Program-made: the position numbers and the translations under genes | The notes under the pieces: model-generated | The model's database searches: none | The model's input: the letters and a program-made list of their open reading frames with translations, nothing else | What the model was told of the DNA's origin: nothing | Shown: piece by piece, positions 1-8,990 of the stretch | Position numbering within the stretch: position 1 is the first letter of the stretch | Layout of the letters: every line of letters begins with the position of its first letter | NCBI GenBank assembly: GCA_024277695.1 | Contig: JAJRUR010000060.1 | Span: 1-34,120, forward strand | Source: Bacteroidota bacterium | GTDB lineage: Bacteria > Bacteroidota > Bacteroidia > Chitinophagales > Saprospiraceae | Length of the DNA: 34,120 nucleotides | Direction of reading: 5' to 3'

Positions 1-542
1 CCGATATCTTTTGGACCGAAAGGTATGGGAATATCATGAGTAAACCAAGCGTAGGCTTGAGATGCTGATTTTTTCTTTTCTGATGGTCTGCGTAATATTG
101 CTTTTGTACAGCGAAATCCCCCAATAGATTTAGTTTGGGTGGTAATCTCCCAATCTGAGGTATTGCTTGGTAGTAAGATATTAATCAATTGACCATCTCG
201 GTTTTTTTGTAGTATAGCAGTTTTTTCTATATTGTCGTGATAATAAACTTTGTTTTTTCCAGCGATGATCTGTGCAATACTCGAGTTAGGATTCTCCATA
301 CTTAGTGTATTTTTTGATCGAAAAAGACTCTTGAAGTTGTTGCACAAGAGCTGGTATTCTATTTCTTGAGTTTTTTCTAGGATGGAGGATAGTTGTGGAT
401 TTCTTATTGGCGTACTATTGGCTTGCTGGTTATAGCTTAGTCGGTATATGACTTCTATGGTAGGTTTGTCTATCGGATTCTGCGCTATACCGATGTCCGG
501 AATTATTAGAAAAAGAGCGCAAATAAAAAGAAATTTAGTCAT
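1..542 (-). CDS. GLPGLI family protein, C-terminus truncated by window edge
   Basis: Read by hand on the minus strand (absent from the ORF track because it runs off the window): ATG at 542, signal peptide MTKFLFICALFLIIPDIGIAQ, then ...EVIYRLSYNQQANSTPIRNPQLSS... and ...AYAWFTHDIPIPFGPKDIG, matching the AWFT..IP...GP region that precedes the GLPGLI motif. Confidence 0.85.
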   Translation of the reverse strand, partial: MTKFLFICALFLIIPDIGIAQNPIDKPTIEVIYRLSYNQQANSTPIRNPQLSSILEKTQEIEYQLLCNNFKSLFRSKNTLSMENPNSSIAQIIAGKNKVYYHDNIEKTAILQKNRDGQLINILLPSNTSDWEITTQTKSIGGFRCTKAILRRPSEKKKSASQAYAWFTHDIPIPFGPKDI

Positions 543-575
543 ACTATGTTGGGCTAATAGTTATCAAAATAATAG

Positions 576-611
576 CTCGGGATGTGTGGTACATACAGAA
601 CACATCCCGAG
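576..611. terminator. Perfect 12-bp inverted repeat (ctcgggatgtgt / acacatcccgag), 12-nt loop; possible terminator
   Basis: Arms at 576-587 and 600-611, lying between the lipoprotein gene and the GLPGLI gene, both on the minus strand. No strong U-tract. Confidence 0.5.
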
Positions 612-734
612 TGTGATTCGTTCTATGGTTTTTGATTATCGCAGTCATCTTTTGCTTCGAGATACACATCCCACCATTGCGGAGTCTCGGCTTATCCAAT
701 ATTCCACCATCATCGTTTTTGTTAGCATCGGTTT

Positions 735-1388
735 CTATTCTTTAACAGTTACAGAAAGGATACAGTCATCGCAAGAACATTCCGCTCTGTTGGTATTAAA
801 ATCAAAAATTTCTCTACAACCACAAGACCCACTGCAATCAATCTCATATGTTTTATCGATTATGCCTTTATTCGTGTAAGTATTTGAGTACATTACAGTT
901 TCTACAGTTCCATCTTTCAACTCATAAGTATACATTATGGTGGTTACTTCTGGCTGAAAATTAAAATCAACTCTATTGAAACTTTTAATTCCTATTCCGT
1001 GCTTTCGTCGAGTAAATGCTTCAAAGTCATCAAAATGAAGATTTTCTCTATAAATCTGTTCCCAGACATCAATTTCTGATTTATAAGTATCAAAAGTAAC
1101 TGTCATTTTACAACCTGAACATGTGCATTCAAATCTTCCGTTCAAATCTGTAACAACTTGACAGTGGTCTGTATGTCCGGTATTATTACCATCACAAGCA
1201 TTTGTTGTACAATGAATAGAAATACCACCTTTGATGTATTGAATACCTGCTCTCTCAAACACCTCAGAAGATATTGATCGAAGTTCAATGTCTTCATTAG
1301 AATTGTGTTTTTTAAAGTTAAGATCATTATTTTGCGAACAAGAAATTAAAAAAACAATTGAACCAAAAAAAATAATTACATTTTTCAT
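735..1388 (-). CDS. Cys-rich lipoprotein with two internal Cys motifs
   Basis: Lipobox-like MKNVIIFFGSIVFLISCSQNN; CQVVTDLNGRFECTCSGCKMTVT and CREIFDFNTNRAECSCDDCILSVT are clearly related; AT-rich gene. Confidence 0.75.
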   Translation of the reverse strand: MKNVIIFFGSIVFLISCSQNNDLNFKKHNSNEDIELRSISSEVFERAGIQYIKGGISIHCTTNACDGNNTGHTDHCQVVTDLNGRFECTCSGCKMTVTFDTYKSEIDVWEQIYRENLHFDDFEAFTRRKHGIGIKSFNRVDFNFQPEVTTIMYTYELKDGTVETVMYSNTYTNKGIIDKTYEIDCSGSCGCREIFDFNTNRAECSCDDCILSVTVKE

Positions 1389-1400
1389 TTTAATAAATAT

Positions 1401-1545
1401 TTGATAAGTTATTCCTACTTCTTGATAAGCTAGTTTCGGAGATATAGACTACAGGTGTTGATAGCACGTTTGCCGGTTATTCCTAGTATGTCTGCCTAGC
1501 ATCGACTGCTCCCAAGTCTCCGACGGATCCTTTTCCGAGCCTATT
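1401..1545. other. Intergenic element with nested inverted repeats and short direct repeats
   Basis: tcggaga (1436-1442)/tctccga (1517-1523); gttgatagc (1457-1465)/gcatcgac (1499-1506) with one bulge and a G-T pair; direct repeats ttgataag (1401, 1422) and gttattccta (1408, 1475). Confidence 0.4.
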
Positions 1546-1647
1546 ATAGCAATCTATGGGGCATATATATATGCTAAAATACAAATTTTATAGCGTATTT
1601 TTTTCATTATTTTATAAAATTTAACATTTTCCCCCGTTTATGGGTGT

Positions 1648-1724
1648 GGAGGATAGTTGTGCATTTCTTAGTGGATTACTCCTGGCTTGCCGGACTTAGG
1701 CTTTGTCGGTATATGCCTTCTGGG
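1648..1724 (-). pseudogene. Decayed fragment of a second GLPGLI gene
   Basis: Aligns with 384-460 inside the GLPGLI CDS at roughly 80% identity by eye with two compensating 1-nt indels; the minus-strand frame gives QARSNPLRNAQLSS versus QANSTPIRNPQLSS. Confidence 0.75.
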
Positions 1725-1782
1725 CTAATTGTTCAGCTTCAAAAATCAAAAAATGTATATATTTAGCCCTTCAATTACAGTT

Positions 1783-3120
1783 ATGGGACTATTTGACAGG
1801 CTATTCGGTGTATTGAGTACCAATCAAGATGAACCGAAGATACGCTTTGGACGGTTTACAGATGCGCATAAGTCACAAGAGCAATATGATGATTGGGATG
1901 CCGGAATCAAAGCTTATTCAGACGGTGATTATCTCCGATCTTTTGAAAAGTTGCTCGATTTTTTGGACCAAGATGACCAAGATAATATTGAGCGTGAGCT
2001 TCTCAGTGACCAAATAAAGTTCCATATACATCAAGGGTCAAAGTGTGTACATGGGACTTATGGACCTACGAGTATATATGCCGAATCAAAAATCGTAAAA
2101 ATCAAAGAATATAGCATTGGTTATCTACGAAGGATGGTGGAGCACAACTATAATCTGAATTATGCTCGATATGCCATAGATTCTGACAATAATATTGCGA
2201 TAGTATTTGATGGAGATGTCAGAGATTCGCCTTTAGAAAAGCTCTATTTTGCCTTTAAGGAAATGGCCATTAATGCGGACAAACAAGATGATTTGCTTTT
2301 GGATGAGTTTAAGTCTCTTGAGCCAATCGACGAGTCTATAAAGAAATCACTTTCTGAGGAGATAAAAGACATCAAGTATCAGTTTATTATCGATAAAGCC
2401 AAAGAAACATTTGAGCAAATAGACCAAATTCGTGTCTCTCCTGACAAGCAGCAGGGAGCTATTTCTTATATGCTATTGGCATTGATCTACAAACTTGATT
2501 TTTTGACAGTTCCTGAAGGCAATGCAATGGAAGCCTTCGAAAGGATGCATAGAATCTTCTTTAAAGATACCCAACGGGGTATAGGACAAAAGAATGCGGC
2601 GATTATCAAAGAGCTCCATAAGTTGACGGATCGACCCAAGGAGAGTTTCTTGAGTGAATTTTATGATGTTTGTTCTACATTTGGAATCACATATTCGATA
2701 GAAGGATCAAAGATGGTTGAATTTATCGATCCGGAAATCAAATATATACAGTGGTATATCCAGAACAATCACCCGATAGTAGCTGAGGCTGTGTGCAGCT
2801 ATATTGTGGGTTATCTACTTTTTAACCATACACCACCCAAACCTGCATTCCAATTATTTATACTCTATTATCGGGTGATCGAGGCATCGTATTTTAAAGC
2901 TTTGGGTTTTTCGGAACTGTATATACCGGAATCGGACACTTTTGATCAAGATAAGATCCAGCAAATTGTGAAGGATATCTATAACACCAACAAGGACGAA
3001 TATCCCAAACTCAAGTTGAATGGGACGCTGAGCTATAACACCAAGGTAGAATTTGCCCGATCGTTTATCCTGTTATTGCGCCAAGCGGACTTTAGCAAAA
3101 AACCAAATCGTGATGTCTAA
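1783..3120 (+). CDS. YbjN-like domain-containing protein, conserved hypothetical
   Basis: ORF 1729..3120; start at MGLFDRLFG is more likely. The segment NYARYAIDSDNNIAIVFDGDVRDSPLEKLYFAFKEMAINADKQDDLLLDEF resembles YbjN / type III chaperone-like domains. Confidence 0.6.
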   Translation: MGLFDRLFGVLSTNQDEPKIRFGRFTDAHKSQEQYDDWDAGIKAYSDGDYLRSFEKLLDFLDQDDQDNIERELLSDQIKFHIHQGSKCVHGTYGPTSIYAESKIVKIKEYSIGYLRRMVEHNYNLNYARYAIDSDNNIAIVFDGDVRDSPLEKLYFAFKEMAINADKQDDLLLDEFKSLEPIDESIKKSLSEEIKDIKYQFIIDKAKETFEQIDQIRVSPDKQQGAISYMLLALIYKLDFLTVPEGNAMEAFERMHRIFFKDTQRGIGQKNAAIIKELHKLTDRPKESFLSEFYDVCSTFGITYSIEGSKMVEFIDPEIKYIQWYIQNNHPIVAEAVCSYIVGYLLFNHTPPKPAFQLFILYYRVIEASYFKALGFSELYIPESDTFDQDKIQQIVKDIYNTNKDEYPKLKLNGTLSYNTKVEFARSFILLLRQADFSKKPNRDV

Positions 3121-3150
3121 GATACTTCCTAAATATATCAACTATAGGAT

Positions 3151-4251
3151 ATGATGCGAAAGATTATCGACTTATATAGAAAAGTAGTTATACAGATAGC
3201 TACTCCATACAGTACCGGAACGGGATTTTATCTGGCGGACTATCATTTGATCATCACCAACGAACATGTAGTACGGGGTAACCGTGAGGTAGTGCTCAAG
3301 ATATACGGGCATGAAAAAATGAAAGCACGGGTACTCTACATAGACCCGAAGTACGACTTGGCATTTATAGATATTCCTAAGGGGGTAGAGCTGCCCGCAG
3401 TCAGTATCAATATAGAGCACATCGTCCAGCAAGGCGATCCGGTCATCGCTGTAGGACATCCGTTTGGACTCAAATACACGGCAACTCAGGGTATCGTGTC
3501 CAATACACTCCATCAGCAAGCCGGAATCACTTATATCCAACATGATGCTGCACTAAACCCGGGCAATAGCGGTGGTCCTTTGGTCAATTCTTCTTCAGAA
3601 GTCATCGGGGTCAATACTTTTATCATCCGTGACGGCAATAATATCGGATTTTCTCTTCCGGTCATGTATCTCAAAGAAAGTCTGGATGAGTACAGAGTGT
3701 TTTATGACCAAGCCGGGGCTCGTTGTATTTCATGTTCCAATCTCGTATTGGAAGCAACCGAAGAAGAGGGATATTGTCCTTACTGTGGCTCCAAAATCAC
3801 GCTTCCCTCGGATATAGAACCCTATATGCCTGTAGGAATCGTCAAAACTATCGAGGATGTCTTGGCAGGACAAGGGGTCAATATCGAGCTATCACGGATC
3901 GGACCCAATAACTGGCTGATCGACGAAGGATCCGCCCAAATCAATGTTTCTTATAATCCGAAGTCCGGAATGATTCTGGGAGAGGCAAAGCTATGTTCTC
4001 TACCCAAAGAAGGTATCAAACAACTGTACATATTCCTGTTAAAGGAAAATTATAAACTCAAAAAACTAACTTTGAGCGTCAGGTCAAACAATGTTTTTAT
4101 CTCTTGTGTTAACTTTGACCGATATTTTGACAAAGACATCCTCGATAGAGACTTGGCAGAAGTGATATCCAAGGCGGATGAATATGATGATATACTGATC
4201 GGTCAATTCGGTGCTATACCCCGTAAAAAGGAAGGTGAAGCAGCTATTTAG
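3151..4251 (+). CDS. Trypsin-like serine protease with zinc ribbon and C-terminal YbjN-like domain
   Basis: Catalytic triad motifs ITNEHVV (His), DPKYDLAFIDI (Asp), NPGNSGGPLVN (Ser); CISC...CPYC zinc ribbon; C-terminal ~140 aa YbjN-like; no signal peptide. Confidence 0.85.
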   Translation: MMRKIIDLYRKVVIQIATPYSTGTGFYLADYHLIITNEHVVRGNREVVLKIYGHEKMKARVLYIDPKYDLAFIDIPKGVELPAVSINIEHIVQQGDPVIAVGHPFGLKYTATQGIVSNTLHQQAGITYIQHDAALNPGNSGGPLVNSSSEVIGVNTFIIRDGNNIGFSLPVMYLKESLDEYRVFYDQAGARCISCSNLVLEATEEEGYCPYCGSKITLPSDIEPYMPVGIVKTIEDVLAGQGVNIELSRIGPNNWLIDEGSAQINVSYNPKSGMILGEAKLCSLPKEGIKQLYIFLLKENYKLKKLTLSVRSNNVFISCVNFDRYFDKDILDRDLAEVISKADEYDDILIGQFGAIPRKKEGEAAI

Positions 4252-4558
4252 CCTAGTCAATCGGATGGGTAAAAAACCACAGGATACGTAGCAGAAACCA
4301 AAGAATTATTGCAGATGACTGTCCGATAGAATGAATGAAAAAAGGATAAATCTGTGCTCGTAACAAGATGATTTGCTATGGTTTTTTGTGTTTTGGGCAT
4401 CAAAAAGGAGTAAAATTTTGTCATATAAAGAAAAAAGCTGTAATATAGTGTTTTGAAAGCGGCCAAAGCTCACAGGTGAGCCTGTGTCTGCTGCCATAAA
4501 ATAAGAACAAAAAACATCATTTTTGAAAACAACTTATATAAAATTTAAAATCTTACGA

Positions 4559-5611
4559 ATGAAGATCAGAATAGCACTTTTTAGTTTAATATTGACTGTG
4601 GGGTCTCTAGTTCAAGCTCAAGATATCCACTTTTCGCAGTTTTATATGTCACCCCTGAATCTCAATCCGGCGATGACGGGCATCATGAACTGTAACCAGC
4701 GTCTGGTAGCCAACTTTAGGAACCAATGGGCATCCGTATTGCGGTCAAATGCATATAATACTTTTTCAGCTTCTTATGATCAGAAGATAGAGTTTGCCAG
4801 AAGTGATTATTTTGGTGTCGGAGGTACACTTTGGGGAGATGTAGCCGGTAGTTCTAAGTTTTCTACCTTGGCAGCTACACTGTCCGGTTCTTATAGTAAG
4901 TATCTCGGAGGTGGACGTGATAACTCTAACTATTTGGTATTGGGTGCTCAAGTCGGGATACGACAGCGGAGTATCAAACCCTTGTTTGAATTGTTCTTTG
5001 GGGATCAGTTTGATCCAAGTATAGGTGGTCCATCCGGCACTTCTATAGAAAACAATAATGGGACTTTTGGCAATAATTACTCTTTTATGGATGTCAATGC
5101 AGGTCTGTTATATTTCAGAGTATTTAATGAAACGAATAGCTTATGGATCGGAGGTGCCATCAATCATCTCAACAAACCCAACCAGTCTTTTTATGACGAT
5201 CAGTTCTTTGAGTTAAGTACTAGATATACAGTGCATGGTGGTGCTGAAATCACACTCAATACCCGCTACGATGTACTCCCCGGTTTTGTGGTGCTCTCAC
5301 AAGGCGAAGCCTTTCAAGTCAATTCCGGAGCGAGTGTCCGTATGATACTCAGCAAGTCGCGATGGGACTATCAAGCCGCTCAGATCGGTGTATGGATGCG
5401 TATAGCAAATAGTGTGGATAATTCTTTGCTTTCTGATGCACTGATTATATCGACCAAGTTTGACTATGATCAGTTTGGTATTGGTTTTAGCTATGATGTG
5501 AACTTGAGTTCGCTCCGACCGGCAAGTAATGGAAATGGAGCATTTGAGTTTTCGCTGATATACAATATTTGTCGTCAAGAGCGTAGAAACGTTTATTGTC
5601 CCAAATTCTAA
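4559..5611 (+). CDS. PorP/SprF family type IX secretion system membrane protein
   Basis: QDIHFSQFYMSPLNLNPAMTG signature after a signal peptide; C-terminal FEFSLIYNICRQ. ATG at 4559 (the track starts at TTG 4523). Confidence 0.92.
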   Translation: MKIRIALFSLILTVGSLVQAQDIHFSQFYMSPLNLNPAMTGIMNCNQRLVANFRNQWASVLRSNAYNTFSASYDQKIEFARSDYFGVGGTLWGDVAGSSKFSTLAATLSGSYSKYLGGGRDNSNYLVLGAQVGIRQRSIKPLFELFFGDQFDPSIGGPSGTSIENNNGTFGNNYSFMDVNAGLLYFRVFNETNSLWIGGAINHLNKPNQSFYDDQFFELSTRYTVHGGAEITLNTRYDVLPGFVVLSQGEAFQVNSGASVRMILSKSRWDYQAAQIGVWMRIANSVDNSLLSDALIISTKFDYDQFGIGFSYDVNLSSLRPASNGNGAFEFSLIYNICRQERRNVYCPKF

Positions 5612-5746
5612 ACAAGTTTTTGTAAAAAATTTGTCATATTGACTTCTTTTCTTGTAAGGTCGAACTCATCTGCGTATCTTGTTGGGCGTTGATAGAGATC
5701 TAGGGATAATACGAATGATATATCCATCCAAAAAAAATGAGAAGTT

Positions 5747-6202
5747 ATGTTTAATACAAAAAAATCAAGCAATTCTACCAAAACGCGTACTGTACAAAAT
5801 TCCGGTGCCATCAACAATATTACTCAAGGAACAGCCATTGAGGGAACCGTCCAGTCGGATAGTGATATCAGAATCGATGGCACACTAAAAGGAAACTTAA
5901 ACTGCAGGGGTAAGGTTATCATCGGTGAGCACGGGATGATCAATGGGATTGTTTATTGCGAAAACGCAGTCATAGAAGGTAAGCTCATCGGTGAGCTCCA
6001 CGTCAATGATGCTCTACAGGTTTCGGCTACAGGAGTGGTGGATGGCCAAGTCAATACTGCCCACCTGTCTATCAGTCCCGGAGCCCAGTTTAACGGTACT
6101 TGTCATATGGGCAAGGATCCGGAAGCATTGCAAAGTGGCAAACAAGGGCAAATGGACGAAGAGCTTATCGAAATTGAGCCCATACCGGTTTATAGCTCCT
6201 AA
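5747..6202 (+). CDS. Bactofilin family polymer-forming cytoskeletal protein
   Basis: INNITQGTAIEGTVQSDSDIRIDGTLKGNLNCRGKVIIGEHGMINGIVYCENAVIEGKLIGEL: typical bactofilin beta-helix. Confidence 0.92.
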   Translation: MFNTKKSSNSTKTRTVQNSGAINNITQGTAIEGTVQSDSDIRIDGTLKGNLNCRGKVIIGEHGMINGIVYCENAVIEGKLIGELHVNDALQVSATGVVDGQVNTAHLSISPGAQFNGTCHMGKDPEALQSGKQGQMDEELIEIEPIPVYSS

Positions 6203-6222
6203 TAGACCAATTTCGTCAGTCC

Positions 6223-6420
6223 GTGTCCAAAAAACAATATCTCAAATATACTTCGATAGCTTACGAAATGGCTGCGATACTCCTCGTTGGAGTCTTGGCA
6301 GGCAAATACATCGATCGATGGTTAGATAATGAAAAAAAATGGGTTACCGCGCTCCTGATCATCGCTTTATTGGGAGGCTATTTTTATAAATTGGTGCGGG
6401 ATCTATCAGCTGATAAGTAG
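6223..6420 (+). CDS. AtpZ/AtpI family protein
   Basis: YTSIAYEMAAILLVGVLAGKYIDRWLDNEKKWVTALLIIALLGGYFYKLVRDL, two TM helices; GTG start directly after bactofilin. Confidence 0.85.
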   Translation: MSKKQYLKYTSIAYEMAAILLVGVLAGKYIDRWLDNEKKWVTALLIIALLGGYFYKLVRDLSADK

Positions 6421-6458
6421 AAAAATAACTATATTGTACTATCAAAACTCTTTAGAAA

Positions 6459-6854
6459 ATGCAGCTGAAAAAGTTCATCTTGGGCTTAGGTTTATGTGTC
6501 ATGATCAATCTGGTGGCCTTCGTAATTTATGCCCAATTTGTCCGATATGATGGAATGGTCTATTTTGAGTTCTATGTCTTAAGTTTTTTTGTTCTTGTTT
6601 CGATTTTATTTTATGGACTGGGTAAGCATACTAGTCAGTCCTCCGACTTATACCGGTTTAACCGGTTGATTGTTTTCAGTACAGCATTTAAGCTCATAGC
6701 TTCTATCTTGCTCATACTCAGTCTTAAATATCACTTAGCACTAGATAGACCGGTACAGATTATACCTTTTTTGATCAGCTATCTGGTTTTTACCTCCTAT
6801 GAGGTTTACTATCTATCTACTTTAGGACAAAAATCATTTAAGAAGACTAAATGA
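6459..6854 (+). CDS. Small membrane protein (131 aa) of the AtpZ gene neighbourhood
   Basis: Four predicted hydrophobic helices; same strand directly after AtpZ. Confidence 0.6.
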   Translation: MQLKKFILGLGLCVMINLVAFVIYAQFVRYDGMVYFEFYVLSFFVLVSILFYGLGKHTSQSSDLYRFNRLIVFSTAFKLIASILLILSLKYHLALDRPVQIIPFLISYLVFTSYEVYYLSTLGQKSFKKTK

Positions 6855-7022
6855 ATTATAGTTTGGGACTCTAGGCTGCTCTCTCTATCCCTTAGTTATT
6901 TTGGGATTAATTTGTGTCCTTATTGGCTTGAAGCCTGAGTATAGATTAATAGAAAATGTTATCTTTGAGCACTCAACAAAATTATTGTACTAACTGTGTA
7001 TAGAGCTGTTATAGATCAAGTA

Positions 7023-7478
7023 ATGACCAAAATTTCGGCTGAGATGCTTGAGGAGTTGGACATCATCAAGCTGAGTGATGGTGTTTTTCATGTATTGTAT
7101 GCTCATCAGAGCTATCAGGTAGAGCTACTCAACTATGATCTGGGCAAGCGGACTATAGAGATATTGGTCAATGGTCATTTCAGTAAGGTGCATATCAAGA
7201 ATGAAACCGATTTGGTTATTGAGCAGTTGGGCTTGGACCAATATACTACCCGGAAGGACACGGCGCTTAAATCACCGATGCCAGGAAAAGTACTTAAAAT
7301 TATGGTACGTCCGGGAGATCTTGTTAGAGAAGGGGATCCCTTACTAGTACTAGAGGCGATGAAGATGGAGAATGTACTCAAGGCGAGTTCGGAGCAGCAG
7401 ATTGAAAAGGTACCGGTCAAAGTAGCTGAGCCGGTGGACAAAGGCCAAATCCTGATCCGGTATGTACAGGATAAATGA
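7023..7478 (+). CDS. Biotin/lipoyl-containing carrier protein (BCCP-like)
   Basis: C-terminal MPGKVLKIMVRPGDLVREGDPLLVLEAMKMENVLKA with the AMKM biotinylation motif; alternative GTG start at 6996. Confidence 0.9.
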   Translation: MTKISAEMLEELDIIKLSDGVFHVLYAHQSYQVELLNYDLGKRTIEILVNGHFSKVHIKNETDLVIEQLGLDQYTTRKDTALKSPMPGKVLKIMVRPGDLVREGDPLLVLEAMKMENVLKASSEQQIEKVPVKVAEPVDKGQILIRYVQDK

Positions 7479-7575
7479 GTTGATACTTTGCATAATTCGA
7501 AGTCACGATGAAAAAATTAGCTGTTTTGCGATGATCAAACAGGGTGCATTGGCTTTCAAGTGAGTTTGTTTTTGA

Positions 7576-8811
7576 CTATATCAGGTCCCTTAAAATTATA
7601 TATTTCTTGAGTTTCTTGCCATTGCGAAGTATTGTGATTTTTACTTTTTTGCCCGAATGCCCTTTGAGTCTTTTCTGAATACCATCGAGAGACAACATCC
7701 ATCCCGGTAACCAAGAGAGTTTTTTGATCACATCACCTTGTTGGATTCCGGCTTCATCAGCGGGACTGTTAGGTATGACATCCTGTACGAGGTATTTGGA
7801 TAGATTTTTACCAAACACGATGATGCTCAATCCACTGCGATCCAGATCAAATGATCTATCCCAAGACTTATGCGCTAGTAGCGAGAGCGTACCGTGGACA
7901 TAATTTATTTGGACGGTAAACCGGTCCCAAATCATATTACCGATCAGACCATCACGAAAAGGGCGAACAAATAGACTGTCTGTCTCAGGGAGTTTTTGAA
8001 AGTTGGTCACGAGGTGATCAAATGTATACTTATCTAAGGCGAGTTGTTTCGTTCTTCCTAGAAATCCATACACATTACCTCCAAGTCCTACTCCTAAATG
8101 TCCGGGTATCGTCTCTTCAGGTAGAGAAACTCCGGTTTTTGTGCCAGTATAGAGCAGTAGAGATAAGGCTGCACCGGTATCCATCAATAGGTTGAGTTGA
8201 TTTGTTCTGTTCGGAGCAGTCATTACATTGATTTTGAGATAAGGTCTGTTTTTAAAGATATTGATCGGAAAACTCGTGTAGTTATCCATCGGATCAAAAA
8301 ATTTGTTGGGATTGAATATTTTTAGGAACTGTTTTTCATAATTTATTCTCAATATGGTGTTTTTAAAAAATGCTCCGCCCAGTATGCCGTCTATGCGTTG
8401 GCCGATGAGTAGCGATAGATAAGTGAAGTCATTTTGAAGCACAATGATGTCCTCTTGGCGAACAGGAGTGTCTCCCAGTTTGATTTTTACTTTACGCGCT
8501 ACATAGGCTAGTACTTCTTGTGTATAGTCAGAGCCTTTTATATGCAGTGGTTTTTGTTCTACTTGGATACCTAAAATATCAGCTATGATACGATCAAATA
8601 ATAATGTATGTTCTGAGCCGGTATCTAGGATAAACTTGAGTGGGAGGATACCTCCGAAGAGTACATCTACGATAATAAAATTTTGTTTGTATTGAAAATC
8701 AACCAAGTGGTATTCTCTTCCACCAAAATACGACTCCAGAATCTGCTGAGCTTGGAGGGGTATGCATGTAAGCAAGGTGATCCATAGCGTCATTTGCAAG
8801 TTTTTCCACAT
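7576..8811 (-). CDS. Retropepsin-like aspartyl protease with C-terminal PDZ domain
   Basis: FILDTGSEHTLL and LLMDTGAALSLLL; PDZ-like YLVQDVIPNSPADEAGIQQGDVIKKL; signal peptide ending LQAQ. Confidence 0.88.
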   Translation of the reverse strand: MWKNLQMTLWITLLTCIPLQAQQILESYFGGREYHLVDFQYKQNFIIVDVLFGGILPLKFILDTGSEHTLLFDRIIADILGIQVEQKPLHIKGSDYTQEVLAYVARKVKIKLGDTPVRQEDIIVLQNDFTYLSLLIGQRIDGILGGAFFKNTILRINYEKQFLKIFNPNKFFDPMDNYTSFPINIFKNRPYLKINVMTAPNRTNQLNLLMDTGAALSLLLYTGTKTGVSLPEETIPGHLGVGLGGNVYGFLGRTKQLALDKYTFDHLVTNFQKLPETDSLFVRPFRDGLIGNMIWDRFTVQINYVHGTLSLLAHKSWDRSFDLDRSGLSIIVFGKNLSKYLVQDVIPNSPADEAGIQQGDVIKKLSWLPGWMLSLDGIQKRLKGHSGKKVKITILRNGKKLKKYIILRDLI

Positions 8812-8920
8812 GACATAAATATAAGAAATTCACTCTTTCTAAGTTAGTAAGCCAGCAAAAAATGGATTTGATTGCTTAGTTAATATTTTATGTATCGCAT
8901 TAAATCCCCAAACGGATATC

Positions 8921-8957
8921 AAAGAAAAAAGAGCATACATCGTACAATGTATGCTCT
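8921..8957 (-). terminator. Rho-independent terminator of the OmpA-family gene
   Basis: 11-bp perfect stem agagcatacat (8930-8940)/atgtatgctct (8947-8957), 6-nt loop; minus-strand T tract (CTTTTTTCTTT). Confidence 0.85.
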
Positions 8958-8990
8958 TGTGAAAAAGCTAGTTACTAGATGGAGTAAAGA

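Noticed and set aside
448-879. 143-aa plus-strand ORF
   Set aside because: Antisense to the GLPGLI N-terminus and lipoprotein C-terminus, both of which have clear signal peptides and family motifs; no protein-like features of its own.
1401-1545. Integron attC site
   Set aside because: Nested inverted repeats are reminiscent, but no convincing GTTRRRY / RYYYAAC core pair was found and no integrase is present; kept only as an unexplained structured element.
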